NCBI GenBank assembly: GCA_900542965.1
Contig: UQPY01000005.1
Location: forward strand, 1-53,394
Source of the DNA: an uncultured Collinsella sp.
Lineage (GTDB): Bacteria; Actinomycetota; Coriobacteriia; Coriobacteriales; Coriobacteriaceae
Direction of reading: 5' to 3'
Length of the DNA stretch: 53,394 nucleotides
A program made the position numbers and the translations under genes. How positions within the stretch are numbered: position 1 is the first letter of the stretch; each line of letters begins with the position of its first letter. The notes under the pieces were generated by a model. It was not told where the DNA came from. It was given only the letters and a program-made list of their open reading frames with translations, and did not search any database. This document shows positions 8,010 through 17,298 of this stretch, piece after piece.

Positions 8010-9452
8010 ATGGACCAGACCGTACCCGCATACGCCGCCGAGGTGGCCGATTACGGGCGCAGCCGCGACCCCGAGCCGGGTGAGGGCGCGCTCGTTAAGA
8101 ACGTGCGTCCCGAATCGCCCGCATGGGATGTGGGTATCGAGCCGGGCATGCGCGTGCTCACGGTCAACGGCGAGCAACTCACCGACATGATCGTCTGGCT
8201 TTGGGAAGCAGACGACGATACCGTCGAGCTGGAGGTATTCGATCCGCGCGACGGCACTGTCACCCCCGTGGAGCTCGACCGTTTTCCCGGCGAGGATTGG
8301 GGTCTTGAGTTCGACGGCCCCATCTTTGACGGCATGCGTACCTGTGTAAACGCCTGCGTGTTCTGCTTTATGACGATGCTGCCCAAGGGCGGCCGCTCCA
8401 CGCTCTACATTCGCGACGACGACTATCGCCTGAGCTTTTTACAGGGTAACTTTGTCACGCTCACGAACCTTTCCGACGAGGACGTGCAAAACGTTATCAA
8501 TCGCAACATGAGTCCGATGAACGTGTCGGTCCATGCCGTGAGCCCCGACGTCCGCCGCCGCATGATGGGCCGCAACGCCCAGCGCGGCATGGACGTGCTC
8601 GAGGCCATCATGGCCGCCGGCATCGAGATTCATGCGCAGATTGTGCTGTGCCCTGGCATGAATGACGGTGAGGAGCTGGAAAAGACCCTGCGCTTTTGCG
8701 AGGAGCACGAGCAGATCACGAGCCTGGGCATTGTGCCGCTCGGATTTACCAAGCACCAGAACCGCTTTAGCTGGTCATACAGCGACAAGCCCGAGCTGGC
8801 GCGCGAAACCATCGCCATGATCCGTCCCTACCAGGACCGCGCCTTCGAGCGCTTTGGCCGCCACACGTTTCAGATGAGTGACGAGTTCTATCTGGACGCC
8901 GGCATCGAGCCACCCGAGGCAGACTTTTACGACGGCTATCCGCAGTACTACGATGGCATCGGCATGATCCGCTCGTATCTGGACGAGACCGACGACGCGC
9001 TTGCCACCGACGCCGAGCGCCTTGCCAGCGTTCGCAAGGCTATGACTGCCCGCAACCAGCGCCTGGTATGTCTTTCGGGTGCCAGCGCGCGAGATACAGT
9101 CGCTCGTTTTGTGGAGTCTCCACAGGGCCTTTCCGGCACCGTCACGGCCATCAAAAACCGCTACTTCGGCGGTAACGTGGACGTGACCGGCCTCATCGTC
9201 GCCAGCGATATCCTTGAGCAGCTGCCGAAAGACCTGTCGGGGGTTATGCTCTTTGTGCCTAAGCTCATGTTCAACGCTGACGGCATGACGCTTGACGAGT
9301 ATCATCGTGACGATTTACTCGCAAGCCTTACCAGTCGCGGCGCCGAGGTTCATGTGGTGTCGACCATGCCGCATGAACTGCTCGATACCCTGGAGCACAT
9401 CCTTGGCATTGTGCCTGCCGACTCTACTAATTCCGCTGACCCTACCCATTAA
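8010..9452 (+). CDS. DUF512 family PDZ-radical SAM protein
   Basis: A 481-residue protein of the DUF512 radical SAM group, of unknown function. An N-terminal PDZ-like domain (LVKNVRPESPAWDVGIEPG and following) is joined to a radical SAM core with the CxxxCxxC cluster motif at Cys112, Cys116 and Cys119 (TCVNACVFCF). The family signature DDDYRLSFLQGNFVTLTNL comes next. The C-terminal third is the DUF512 domain (YFGGNVDVTGLIVASDI). In many Gram-positive genomes this gene lies directly before der, exactly as here, which hints at a link with ribosome assembly; this is inference. The ATG at 8010 lies two bases after the ispH stop. Confidence 0.93.
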   Translation: MDQTVPAYAAEVADYGRSRDPEPGEGALVKNVRPESPAWDVGIEPGMRVLTVNGEQLTDMIVWLWEADDDTVELEVFDPRDGTVTPVELDRFPGEDWGLEFDGPIFDGMRTCVNACVFCFMTMLPKGGRSTLYIRDDDYRLSFLQGNFVTLTNLSDEDVQNVINRNMSPMNVSVHAVSPDVRRRMMGRNAQRGMDVLEAIMAAGIEIHAQIVLCPGMNDGEELEKTLRFCEEHEQITSLGIVPLGFTKHQNRFSWSYSDKPELARETIAMIRPYQDRAFERFGRHTFQMSDEFYLDAGIEPPEADFYDGYPQYYDGIGMIRSYLDETDDALATDAERLASVRKAMTARNQRLVCLSGASARDTVARFVESPQGLSGTVTAIKNRYFGGNVDVTGLIVASDILEQLPKDLSGVMLFVPKLMFNADGMTLDEYHRDDLLASLTSRGAEVHVVSTMPHELLDTLEHILGIVPADSTNSADPTH

Positions 9453-9462
9453 AGGAGAGCAG

Positions 9463-10797
9463 ATGAAACCTATCGTCGCCGTCGTCGGACGCCCCAACGT
9501 GGGCAAGTCCACGCTCGTTAACCGCCTGGCCCAGACCTCGGACGCCATCGTCCACGAGTCCCGCGGCGTTACGCGCGACCGCTCGTATCACACGGCCGAT
9601 TGGAATGGCCGTGAGTTCACCATCGTCGACACGGGCGGTATCGAGCCGCTTAAGAGCGACGACGTCTTTGCCACGTCCATCCGCGACCAGGCACTCGCCG
9701 CCGCCGAGGAGGCCGCCGTCATCCTGTTTGTGGTCGACGGCCGCACTGGCGTCACCGAGGAGGACGAGTCGGTCGCCCGCATGCTCAAGCGCTGCGACAA
9801 GCCGGTCTTTCTACTGGTGAACAAGCTCGACAACCCTGATCGCGAGAACGACAGCATCTGGGAGTTCTATTCGCTCGGCATCGGTGAGCCCACGCCGCTC
9901 TCGGCCCTTCACGGCCATGGCACGGGCGACCTGCTCGACGACATCGTGGCCCTGCTCCCCGAGGAAGAGGACGAGGTCGCCGACGAGTTCCCCGACGCGC
10001 TGAACGTGGCCATTATCGGCCGCCCCAACGCCGGTAAGTCGTCGCTGTTCAACCGCATCCTGGGTGCCGACCGCTCCATCGTGTCCAACATCGCCGGCAC
10101 CACGCGCGACGCCATCGATACCGTCGTCGAGCGCAACGGCAAGCACTACCGCATGGTCGACACCGCGGGCATTCGCAAGAAGAGCACCGTGTACGAGAAC
10201 ATCGAGTACTACTCCATGGTCCGCGGCCTGCGCGCCATCGACCGTGCCGACGTGGCGCTGCTCGTCGTCGACGCCTCCGTGGGCGTTACCGAGCAGGACC
10301 AGAAGGTCATGGGCTTGGCCATCGAGCGCGGCTGCGCCATCGTGGTGCTACTCAACAAGTGGGACCTGCTCGACGACGATCGCAAGCGCGAGGCCTGCAT
10401 GGAGACCATCGACCGCCGTCTGGGCGTCATGGCCCCCTGGGCCCAGTACCTGCGCATCTCTGCCCTGACCGGCCGCAGCGTCGAGAAGATCTGGGCGATG
10501 GTCGACGCCGCCGAGAAGACGCGCTCGCAAAAGATCAGCACCTCGCGCCTCAACACGTTCCTCACCGACCTGCGCGAGTTTGGCCATACCGTGGTGGACG
10601 GCAAGCGCCGCCTGCGCATGCACTACGTGACCCAGACGGGCGTCAACCCGCCGACGTTTACGTTCTTCGTCAACCACAGCGACCTGGTCAACGACACCTA
10701 CCAGCGCTACGTGGAGAACCGTATGCGCTCCACGTTCGATTTTGCCGGCACGCCCATCCGACTCTTCTTTAGGAAGAAGGAGCAAAAGGATGCTTAA
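9463..10797 (+). CDS. der: Ribosome biogenesis GTPase Der (EngA)
   Basis: Der is an essential GTPase with two tandem G domains that acts in 50S subunit maturation. In the 444-residue product the first P-loop is GRPNVGKST at residues 9-17 and the second GRPNAGKSS near 186-194. DTGG and DTAG switch motifs, NKLD and NKWD specificity motifs and a C-terminal KH-like domain (MHYVTQTGVNPPTFTFFVN) are all present. The ATG at 9463 has aaaggag at 9451-9457. The last 8 bases overlap plsY, so the two are probably translationally coupled. Confidence 0.97.
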   Translation: MKPIVAVVGRPNVGKSTLVNRLAQTSDAIVHESRGVTRDRSYHTADWNGREFTIVDTGGIEPLKSDDVFATSIRDQALAAAEEAAVILFVVDGRTGVTEEDESVARMLKRCDKPVFLLVNKLDNPDRENDSIWEFYSLGIGEPTPLSALHGHGTGDLLDDIVALLPEEEDEVADEFPDALNVAIIGRPNAGKSSLFNRILGADRSIVSNIAGTTRDAIDTVVERNGKHYRMVDTAGIRKKSTVYENIEYYSMVRGLRAIDRADVALLVVDASVGVTEQDQKVMGLAIERGCAIVVLLNKWDLLDDDRKREACMETIDRRLGVMAPWAQYLRISALTGRSVEKIWAMVDAAEKTRSQKISTSRLNTFLTDLREFGHTVVDGKRRLRMHYVTQTGVNPPTFTFFVNHSDLVNDTYQRYVENRMRSTFDFAGTPIRLFFRKKEQKDA

Positions 10798-11473
10798 TCC
10801 GATTCTGCTGACCGCCATCTGCGCCGTGGTCTCGTTCTTTATCGGAGCGATTCCGTTTGGCCTGATCCTGGGCCGCGTTTTCAACCACACCGACATTCGC
10901 AAGGCGGGCTCCGGCAACATCGGCACCACCAACGCACTGCGCGTGGCCGGCCCCAAGGTGGCCGCGCTCACGCTGCTACTCGACTGCCTGAAGGGCGCCA
11001 TCTGCGTCCTTATCGCCCGTCCGCTCATCGCGAGCGTGGGCTATGGCTTTCCGCCGAGCATTATGGCTCCCGGTGCCGCCGGCGACTGGATGCTCGGCGT
11101 CATTTGCCTGGCTGCCGTGTGGGGACACATCTTCTCGCCCTACCTTAACTTCCACGGAGGCAAGGGTATCGCCGTGGGCCTGGGCGTGATTCTTGCCTGG
11201 TACTGGCCCATTGGCCTGTCGCTGCTGGGCATGTTTATCGTGGCCGTCGCCATTACCAAGTATGTGTCGGTGGGCTCACTTGCCGCCGCCATCGGCCTTC
11301 CCATCGCTGCCTGCGCGGTCTTTCCGTACAGCAGCCTGGGGCTCAAGTTTTGCATGGCGATGATCGGCATCACCGTAGTGTGGGCCCATCGCTCAAATAT
11401 CCAAAAGCTCATGGCCGGTAAGGAGTCCAAGCTCTCGTTTACCAAACGCGTCACCGAGCCCGACGATAAGTAG
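10790..11473 (+). CDS. plsY: Glycerol-3-phosphate acyltransferase PlsY
   Basis: PlsY transfers the acyl group from acyl-phosphate to glycerol-3-phosphate, the first step of phosphatidic acid synthesis. The 227-residue membrane protein shows the conserved SGNIGTTNALRV motif (near residues 41-52). HGGKGIAVGLG supplies the phosphate-binding loop, and a later polar loop faces outside; about five hydrophobic helices are visible. It begins inside the end of der, with gaaggag upstream, and is followed by gpsA, which makes its substrate. Confidence 0.95.
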   Translation: MLNPILLTAICAVVSFFIGAIPFGLILGRVFNHTDIRKAGSGNIGTTNALRVAGPKVAALTLLLDCLKGAICVLIARPLIASVGYGFPPSIMAPGAAGDWMLGVICLAAVWGHIFSPYLNFHGGKGIAVGLGVILAWYWPIGLSLLGMFIVAVAITKYVSVGSLAAAIGLPIAACAVFPYSSLGLKFCMAMIGITVVWAHRSNIQKLMAGKESKLSFTKRVTEPDDK

Positions 11474-11482
11474 GAGAGAGTC

Positions 11483-12490
11483 ATGAATGTTGCGCTGATT
11501 GGCTCCGGCTCCTGGGGAACCGCCGTCGCCGGCCTTGCCGCCGCGCGAGCCGAGCGCGTGACCATGTGGGCCCATAGCGAGCAGACGGCTGCCGGCATTA
11601 ACGGTGAGCATCGCAACCCCCGCTATCTGGTGGACTACGTGCTGCCGGAAAACGTTGTCGCCACGACGGACCTGGCCCAGGCGTTCGACGGTGCTGATGC
11701 GATCATCTTTGCCGTGCCTTCGACGCATCTGCGCGACGTCTGCCACCAGGCGGCGCCGTTCATCGCGGACGAGACGCCGGTTCTGTGCCTCACCAAGGGC
11801 ATCGAGCCCGAGTCCGGCCTGCTCATGAGTGAGGTCATCGCCAGCGAGATCGGCAACGAAGCGCGCGTGGCGGCGCTCTCGGGCCCCAACCATGCCGAGG
11901 AAATCTGCCGCGGCGGGCTTTCGGCTGCCGTCATCGCCAGTGAAGACCAGCAAGTGGGGGAGACCTTTAAGGAACTGCTGCTTTCCACGGCCTTCCGCAT
12001 CTACCTGTCGCAGGACATGACCGGCGTCGAGGTATGCGGCGCCATGAAAAACGTCATCGCTATCGTGTGCGGCATCTCTGCCGGTACCGGCGCGGGCGAC
12101 AACACGCTTGCTCTTATCATGACGCGCGGCCTGGCAGAGATCAGCCGCCTGGTGCACGCCCGCGGCGGTCAGGCCATGACTTGCATGGGACTTGCCGGCA
12201 TGGGCGACCTTATCGCCACCTGCACCTCCGAGCATTCGCGCAACCGCACCTTTGGCTTCGAGTTTGCCCACGGCGTGTCGCTCGACGAGTACCAGGCCCG
12301 CACGCATATGGTGGTCGAGGGTGCCGTCGCGGCCCGCAGTGTCAGCGAACTCGCCCGTTCACTGGGCGTAGACATTCCGCTCACCTTTGCCGTGGAGCAA
12401 ACGCTCTACAACGGTGTTACTTTGGATAGGGCGCTCGAGATTCTCACCGACCGCGTCCCCTCTCAAGAGTTCTACGGACTCGCCGACTAG
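11483..12490 (+). CDS. gpsA: Glycerol-3-phosphate dehydrogenase (NAD(P)+)
   Basis: GpsA reduces dihydroxyacetone phosphate to glycerol-3-phosphate, supplying PlsY. The 335-residue protein begins with the nucleotide-binding glycine motif GSGSWGTA at residues 7-14. It carries SLTKGIE-type residues as CLTKGIE, the active-site GAMKNVIAI with its catalytic lysine, and MAGMGDLIATC plus SRNRTFG for substrate binding. A ribosome site aggagag lies just before the ATG at 11483. der-plsY-gpsA is a frequently conserved cluster. Confidence 0.97.
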   Translation: MNVALIGSGSWGTAVAGLAAARAERVTMWAHSEQTAAGINGEHRNPRYLVDYVLPENVVATTDLAQAFDGADAIIFAVPSTHLRDVCHQAAPFIADETPVLCLTKGIEPESGLLMSEVIASEIGNEARVAALSGPNHAEEICRGGLSAAVIASEDQQVGETFKELLLSTAFRIYLSQDMTGVEVCGAMKNVIAIVCGISAGTGAGDNTLALIMTRGLAEISRLVHARGGQAMTCMGLAGMGDLIATCTSEHSRNRTFGFEFAHGVSLDEYQARTHMVVEGAVAARSVSELARSLGVDIPLTFAVEQTLYNGVTLDRALEILTDRVPSQEFYGLAD

Positions 12491-12508
12491 CGCAGAAAGG
12501 CTACTACC

Positions 12509-13180
12509 ATGGGTTCCATCAAAATCGCTCCGTCCATCCTCTCGGCCGACATGGCCAACCTGAAGGGCGAGCTCGACAAGATTGCCGGCGCCGACTACGT
12601 GCACTTCGACGTCATGGACGGTCACTTTACCGGCAACCTGACCTTTGGCGTTGACATCCTTAGGGCCGTCAAGCGCTCCACCGATGTTCCGGTCGATGCG
12701 CACCTGATGGTGTCGAACCCCGACGAGACGGTCGATTGGTACGCCGACGCCGGTGCCGACATGATCACCGTACACTACGAGGCTTCCACGCACCTGCACC
12801 GCACGCTCACCCATCTGCAGCAGCGCGGCGTCAAGGCCGGCGTGGTGCTCAACCCCGCCACCCCCGTGTGCGTACTCGAGAGCATCATCGACGTCGTCGA
12901 TATGGTGCTGCTGATGAGCGTGAACCCTGGCTTTGGAGGCCAGAGCTTTATCCCCGGTACCATCGCCAAACTTCACGAGCTTACGGCCATGTGCGAGCGC
13001 CACGGCGTGTCGCCCCTGATCGAGGTCGATGGCGGTATCTCTTCCAAGAACATCGCCGAGGTCGTCAAGGCCGGCGCCAACGTGCTCGTAGCCGGCTCCG
13101 CCGTATTTAAGTCCGAAGATCCCGCCGCCGAGGTTGCACTGCTGCAGAAGCTGGGCAACGAGGCCGCACAGGAGGCATAA
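12509..13180 (+). CDS. rpe: Ribulose-phosphate 3-epimerase
   Basis: Rpe interconverts ribulose-5-phosphate and xylulose-5-phosphate in the pentose phosphate pathway. The 223-residue TIM-barrel protein has the family landmarks APSILSADMANL at its N-terminus, HFDVMDGHFTGNLTFG with metal-binding His and Asp, and LMSVNPGFGGQSF. Near the end, EVDGGISSKNIAEVVKAGAN and VAGSAVF bind the phosphate. It is 18 bases after gpsA with an agaaagg site upstream. The length is normal. Confidence 0.96.
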   Translation: MGSIKIAPSILSADMANLKGELDKIAGADYVHFDVMDGHFTGNLTFGVDILRAVKRSTDVPVDAHLMVSNPDETVDWYADAGADMITVHYEASTHLHRTLTHLQQRGVKAGVVLNPATPVCVLESIIDVVDMVLLMSVNPGFGGQSFIPGTIAKLHELTAMCERHGVSPLIEVDGGISSKNIAEVVKAGANVLVAGSAVFKSEDPAAEVALLQKLGNEAAQEA

Positions 13181-13186
13181 ACCCTT

Positions 13187-14365
13187 ATGACCGCAGGTCA
13201 AAACCGCATACCCGTGAATCTTGACTATGCCGCCTCGACGCCCATGCGCGCCGAGGCGCTCCTTGCGCAGCGCGAGTACGACGACAGCGAGCTTGCCGGC
13301 GTCAACCCCAACTCACTGCATTCGCTCGGCCGCAAGGCCGCTGCGCGTCTGGAGGTTGCTCGCCGCGAGATCGCCCGTAGCTTTGGCGCGCGCGTCCGCC
13401 CGTCTGAGATCGTCCTGACCAACGGCGGCACCGAAGCCAACCAGCTGGCGCTCCTCGGTCTTGCCGAGGGCGCTCGTCAGCGCAATCGCAAGCGAGACCG
13501 CGTGATCGTGTCGGCGATCGAGCACGATTCGATTCTGGATAACCTGCCGCTGCTGCGCGCCGCCGGCTTTACCGTCGACCTGGTGCAGCCCTGTCGTACG
13601 GGCTACATCGAGCCTGCCGCGCTGAGCGACTTGCTAGGCGACGACGTGGCGCTCGTGAGCATTATGGTCGCCAACAACGAGACCGGCGTGGTGCAGCCCA
13701 TCCGCGAGCTGGCCGCCGCCGCACATGCTGCCGGCGCCCTGTTTCATACCGATGCCATCCAGGGCTACTTGCATATTCCGCTCGATGTCACCGAGCTGGG
13801 TGTCGATGCTATGACCGTTGCCGCGCACAAGATCGGCGGCCCTGTGGCGTCCGGCGCGCTCTACCTTAAGAACCGCACGCCGCTGCGTCCGCGCATCTTT
13901 GGCGGTGGACAGGAAGCCGGCCGTCGCGCCGGTACGCAGGATCTGCGCACGCAGCTGGCTTTTGCCGCCGCCGCCTCCGCACTGACGCCCAACGTGGCCC
14001 AGGAGCGCGAGACGCTGCAGGCCCTGTCCGATAAGCTCTACGCCACGCTTACGGCCCATCCTCGCATTCACGCAACCATGGACGACTATGCGCAGGCCGA
14101 TCGTCTGCCGGGTATGGTTTCGATCTACGTCGACGGCATGGACTCCGAGGAGCTCATCATCAAGCTCGATGCCGCCGGCTTTGAGGTTTCGGCCGGATCG
14201 GCTTGCTCGAGCGGCAACATGGATCCGAGCCACGTGCTCAGCGCCATGGGCATCGGTCGCGAGAAGGCGTTGGGCGCACTGCGTATTTCCTTCGATGACC
14301 GCGTGAATCCGGGCGATCTGGACGACTTTGCCCAGACGCTGCTCTCGATCGTAGGTGCCGCATGA
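13187..14365 (+). CDS. Cysteine desulfurase (NifS/IscS family)
   Basis: A PLP-dependent enzyme that takes sulfur from cysteine for Fe-S clusters or tRNA thiolation. In the 392-residue product His113 (IEHDS) stacks on PLP and Lys215 (AAHKIGG) is the PLP Schiff-base residue. Cys340 in the loop GSACSSG carries the persulfide, and GGGQEAGRRAGT binds phosphate. No IscU/NifU or ThiI gene lies next to it, so the sulfur acceptor cannot be read from context. It starts 6 bases after rpe and its end overlaps the following gene in an ATGA junction. IscS versus NifS subgroup is not resolved. Confidence 0.93.
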   Translation: MTAGQNRIPVNLDYAASTPMRAEALLAQREYDDSELAGVNPNSLHSLGRKAAARLEVARREIARSFGARVRPSEIVLTNGGTEANQLALLGLAEGARQRNRKRDRVIVSAIEHDSILDNLPLLRAAGFTVDLVQPCRTGYIEPAALSDLLGDDVALVSIMVANNETGVVQPIRELAAAAHAAGALFHTDAIQGYLHIPLDVTELGVDAMTVAAHKIGGPVASGALYLKNRTPLRPRIFGGGQEAGRRAGTQDLRTQLAFAAAASALTPNVAQERETLQALSDKLYATLTAHPRIHATMDDYAQADRLPGMVSIYVDGMDSEELIIKLDAAGFEVSAGSACSSGNMDPSHVLSAMGIGREKALGALRISFDDRVNPGDLDDFAQTLLSIVGAA

Positions 14366-15171
14366 TCGTCGCCGAGCTTGAACGTGCGCTGCTGGCACGC
14401 TACCCCAAGGCGGATGCCGAGGGCTGGGATCATGTTGGGCTATCTGTGGGTGATCCCGCTGCAAAGATCACCGGTGTTGCCTGTGCACTCGACGCAACCG
14501 AAGCCAACGTGCACCGCGCTCTCGAGGCCGGCGCCAACGTGCTGCTGACGCATCATCCCATCTATATCAAGGCGCCCGAGGCCTTTTGTCCGGCCGATTC
14601 CGCGCGCCCACAGTGCAGCGCTGCGCTGTACGAGGCAGCTCGTTGCGGCGTGAGCATCATCTCGCTTCACACCAACCTAGACCGCTCGCACGAAGCGCGC
14701 GTTCGCCTGAGTGAGTTGCTGAGCGCTGAGCCCATGAGCTCGTTGGAGCATGTGGACGAGCCCGAGCTCACCGGTCTGGGCGCACTTGCGACCCTCCGCG
14801 ATGCCTGCAACCTGCGCGACCTCGCCAACCGTGCCGCCATGGCCTTTGGCAGCGACCCCCGCGTATGGGGCGAAGCCGAGCGCCCGTGCCGCACCGTCGC
14901 CATCTTGGGTGGCTCCCTCGGCGATTTTGGTGAGCTTGCCATCGCCACCGGCGCAGATGTTATTGTGACCGGAGAGGCCGGCTACCACGTGGCGCAGGAC
15001 CTTGCCTTGCGTGGGCTGCCTGTGATCTTGCTCGGCCACGACCGCTCCGAGGAGCCGTTCGTGGATATCTTGATGAACTCTGCAGTTGACGCCGGGGTCG
15101 ACCCCCGTCATGCGATTAAAATACTGAACCCTTGCCAATGGTGGATTGTGACAAAAGGAGAGAACTTATGA
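14362..15171 (+). CDS. Nif3-like dinuclear metal centre protein
   Basis: A 269-residue member of the Nif3/YqfO (DUF34) family, hexameric proteins with a two-metal centre; some members act as GTP cyclohydrolase-like enzymes, but the general role is unsettled. Metal ligands are visible in LLTHHPIYIK (His pair), SLHTNLDRS and the C-terminal LGHDRSEEPF. The ATG at 14362 overlaps the desulfurase stop by 4 bases. Its own stop overlaps the start of the zinc-ribbon gene, a pairing seen repeatedly in Gram-positive genomes. Nearby iron-sulfur supply fits a metal-related role, but this is inference. Confidence 0.9.
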   Translation: MIVAELERALLARYPKADAEGWDHVGLSVGDPAAKITGVACALDATEANVHRALEAGANVLLTHHPIYIKAPEAFCPADSARPQCSAALYEAARCGVSIISLHTNLDRSHEARVRLSELLSAEPMSSLEHVDEPELTGLGALATLRDACNLRDLANRAAMAFGSDPRVWGEAERPCRTVAILGGSLGDFGELAIATGADVIVTGEAGYHVAQDLALRGLPVILLGHDRSEEPFVDILMNSAVDAGVDPRHAIKILNPCQWWIVTKGENL

Positions 15172-15887
15172 GCGCCGGCGCTACGCTACTCAAGCTGCAA
15201 CAGATCGATTTGGAGCTCGCCCGCAACAAGAGCGAACTTGCCAATATGCCGGAGCTCAAGGAGCTCGCTTCCAAGCGCAAGACCTACGTGAAGCTCAAGT
15301 CCGAGATGACCAAGCTCTACGCCCAGCGCAAGGATCTGGACATTGAGCTCGACGATCTCAACACCACCGAGATCCAGACCAACAACGCCATCGAGGCTGC
15401 CAAGAAGCGCCATGTCGACGGTTCTGATTACCGCGAGGTCCAGGACCTGGAGAACGAGCTTGCCACCCTGGCCAAGCGCCTAGACAAGATCGAGCACACC
15501 CGCAAGGATATCGTTGTCGCCCATAAGGAAGCGCTCGATCGCGAGGCTCGCGCGCAGGCCATCATCGCTAAATTTGAGGAGGGCGTGAAGGCCGATACCA
15601 AGGCCGCCCGCGCCAAGGCTGCAGACCTGCAGACTCAGATCGACGCCGCAACCAAGGAGCGCACCGCGCTTGCCGCCACGCTGCCGACCGATGTTCTCAC
15701 CGATTACGAGCGCCTGCTCAAGCAGTTCCGCGGCCTGGCCGTCGAGACTATCCAGGGCAATATCCCCACGGTCTGCCACACCGCGCTGCAGGCATCGTCC
15801 ATGAGCGACCTCAACCACGACGGATGCGAAATTACGCACTGCCCGTACTGCCACCGCCTCCTGGTGCTCCCGAGCAAGGAAGCTTAA
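15168..15887 (+). CDS. Coiled-coil zinc-ribbon protein (DUF164/CT398-like)
   Basis: A 239-residue protein with a long helical coiled coil (about residues 5-180, Lys/Glu/Leu heptads). It ends in a C-terminal zinc ribbon formed by the cysteine/histidine cluster CEITHCPYCHRLLVLP with an earlier Cys near residue 206. This matches the C4-type zinc-ribbon family related to Chlamydia CT398, proposed to bind nucleic acid or secretion components; the function is not known. The ATG at 15168 overlaps the preceding stop and has aaaggag at 15154-15160. coaBC begins 3 bases after its stop. Confidence 0.87.
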   Translation: MSAGATLLKLQQIDLELARNKSELANMPELKELASKRKTYVKLKSEMTKLYAQRKDLDIELDDLNTTEIQTNNAIEAAKKRHVDGSDYREVQDLENELATLAKRLDKIEHTRKDIVVAHKEALDREARAQAIIAKFEEGVKADTKAARAKAADLQTQIDAATKERTALAATLPTDVLTDYERLLKQFRGLAVETIQGNIPTVCHTALQASSMSDLNHDGCEITHCPYCHRLLVLPSKEA

Positions 15888-15890
15888 ACG

Positions 15891-17102
15891 ATGGCGGCGT
15901 CCAACAATTCAATGCAACTTGAGGGAAAAACGATCCTGCTGGGCATTACCGGCGGGATCGCCGCCTATAAGTCGTGCAATATCGTGCGCCTGCTGCAAAA
16001 GCGCGGCGCCCGCGTAAAGGTCATCATGAGCGAACATGCCACGGAATTCGTGGGGCCTCTCACCTTCCGCGCGCTTACCAATGAGCCCGTCGCGGTGGGC
16101 CTGTTCGACGACCCCTCCGACCCCATCCACCACATTTCACTCGCGCAGGAGCCCGACCTAGTGGTCGTGGCGCCCGCGACGGCCAATATCATCGCCAAGA
16201 TGGCCAACGGCATCGCCGATGACCTCATTTCCACCACGCTGCTTGCCACACCGCGACCCATCGTGATCGCGCCGGCCATGAACAACGGCATGTGGAAGGC
16301 GCCGGCCACCCAGGCCAATATGGCCACGCTGCGCGACCGCGGCGTCCATGTAGTGGGTCCGGGCAGCGGCTACCTTGCCTGCGGCGACGTGGACACGGGG
16401 CGTATGAGCGAGCCCGAGGACATCGTCGAGGGTGTCTGCAGGGTGCTCAATCCCGTGCCGCAAGACCTGGCGGGCAAGCGCATCGTCATCACCGCCGGTC
16501 CCACGCACGAGCCGATCGACCCCGTGCGCTTTATTGGCAACCGCTCTTCGGGCAAGATGGGCATCGCTCTGGCGGGGGAGGCTGCTCGCCGCGGCGCCGC
16601 CGTCACACTCGTACTGGGACCGACATCGCTCGACGTTCCCCGCGGCGTGGCGTGCGTAAGCGTGCAGACCGCCGCAGAGATGCTGCAGGCGGCGCTGAGC
16701 GCCTTCCAGACGGCCGACGCGGCCATTTGCGCGGCCGCCGTCGCCGACTACACCCCCGCGGCCCCTGCCGACCATAAGCTCAAAAAGTCCAACGAGCCCT
16801 TGGATCGAGTTGAACTGGTCGAGACCGTTGACATCTTGGCCGAACTTTCACGCCAAAAGGGCGATCGCCTCGTAATCGGCTTTGCAGCCGAGACTGATAA
16901 CGTCGTCGAGTACGCCGAGCGCAAATTGACCCGCAAAGGCTGCGATGCCATTATCGCCAACGATGTCTCACGCGCCGATTCGGGCTTTGGAACCGACACC
17001 AACAAGGCTTGGATCGTGAGCACAACGGGTACGCAAGAACTTCCTTTGCTGACAAAACCCCAGCTCGCAGATACAATTTTGGACTTGCTTCAAAATTTAT
17101 AA
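15891..17102 (+). CDS. coaBC: Bifunctional phosphopantothenoylcysteine synthetase/decarboxylase
   Basis: CoaBC makes 4'-phosphopantetheine for coenzyme A in two steps. The N-terminal flavin domain (CoaC) shows GITGGIAAYKSCNIVRLLQ, the catalytic histidine in DPIHHISLAQ, PAMNNGMW, and the substrate-clamp cysteine in GYLACGDVDTGRM. The C-terminal domain (CoaB) begins around residue 193 with RIVITAGPTHEPIDPVRF and has ADYTPA and the KLKKS motif. At 403 residues it is full length. An internal ATG eight residues in (15912) could also start the protein. Confidence 0.95.
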   Translation: MAASNNSMQLEGKTILLGITGGIAAYKSCNIVRLLQKRGARVKVIMSEHATEFVGPLTFRALTNEPVAVGLFDDPSDPIHHISLAQEPDLVVVAPATANIIAKMANGIADDLISTTLLATPRPIVIAPAMNNGMWKAPATQANMATLRDRGVHVVGPGSGYLACGDVDTGRMSEPEDIVEGVCRVLNPVPQDLAGKRIVITAGPTHEPIDPVRFIGNRSSGKMGIALAGEAARRGAAVTLVLGPTSLDVPRGVACVSVQTAAEMLQAALSAFQTADAAICAAAVADYTPAAPADHKLKKSNEPLDRVELVETVDILAELSRQKGDRLVIGFAAETDNVVEYAERKLTRKGCDAIIANDVSRADSGFGTDTNKAWIVSTTGTQELPLLTKPQLADTILDLLQNL

Positions 17103-17110
17103 AAAAGTTC

Positions 17111-17140
17111 TTGCACAAGTCTAAAGTTTCGGGTTAATAT
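17111..17140 (+). promoter_or_regulatory. Possible promoter for tRNA-Pro
   Basis: An AT-richer stretch after coaBC offers TTGCAC at 17111-17116 and TAATAT at 17135-17140 with an 18-base spacer; TATACT at 17138-17143 is another -10 reading. It sits 42 bases before the tRNA. The -35 match is weak, so this is only a candidate. Confidence 0.35.
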
Positions 17141-17182
17141 ACTCCCTGTTGCGAGCGAGAGCAGAGCAACAGACAAAAGCTT

Positions 17183-17259
<77 letters not shown>

Positions 17260-17269
17260 GAAGTTTGTA

Positions 17270-17298
17270 GGTCAGGCACATAGTGCCTGACCTTTTTT
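17270..17298 (+). terminator. Intrinsic terminator of tRNA-Pro
   Basis: A perfect 10-base stem (GGTCAGGCAC at 17270-17279, GTGCCTGACC at 17283-17292) with a three-base loop is followed by six T residues at 17293-17298. It begins 11 bases after the tRNA. Confidence 0.95.
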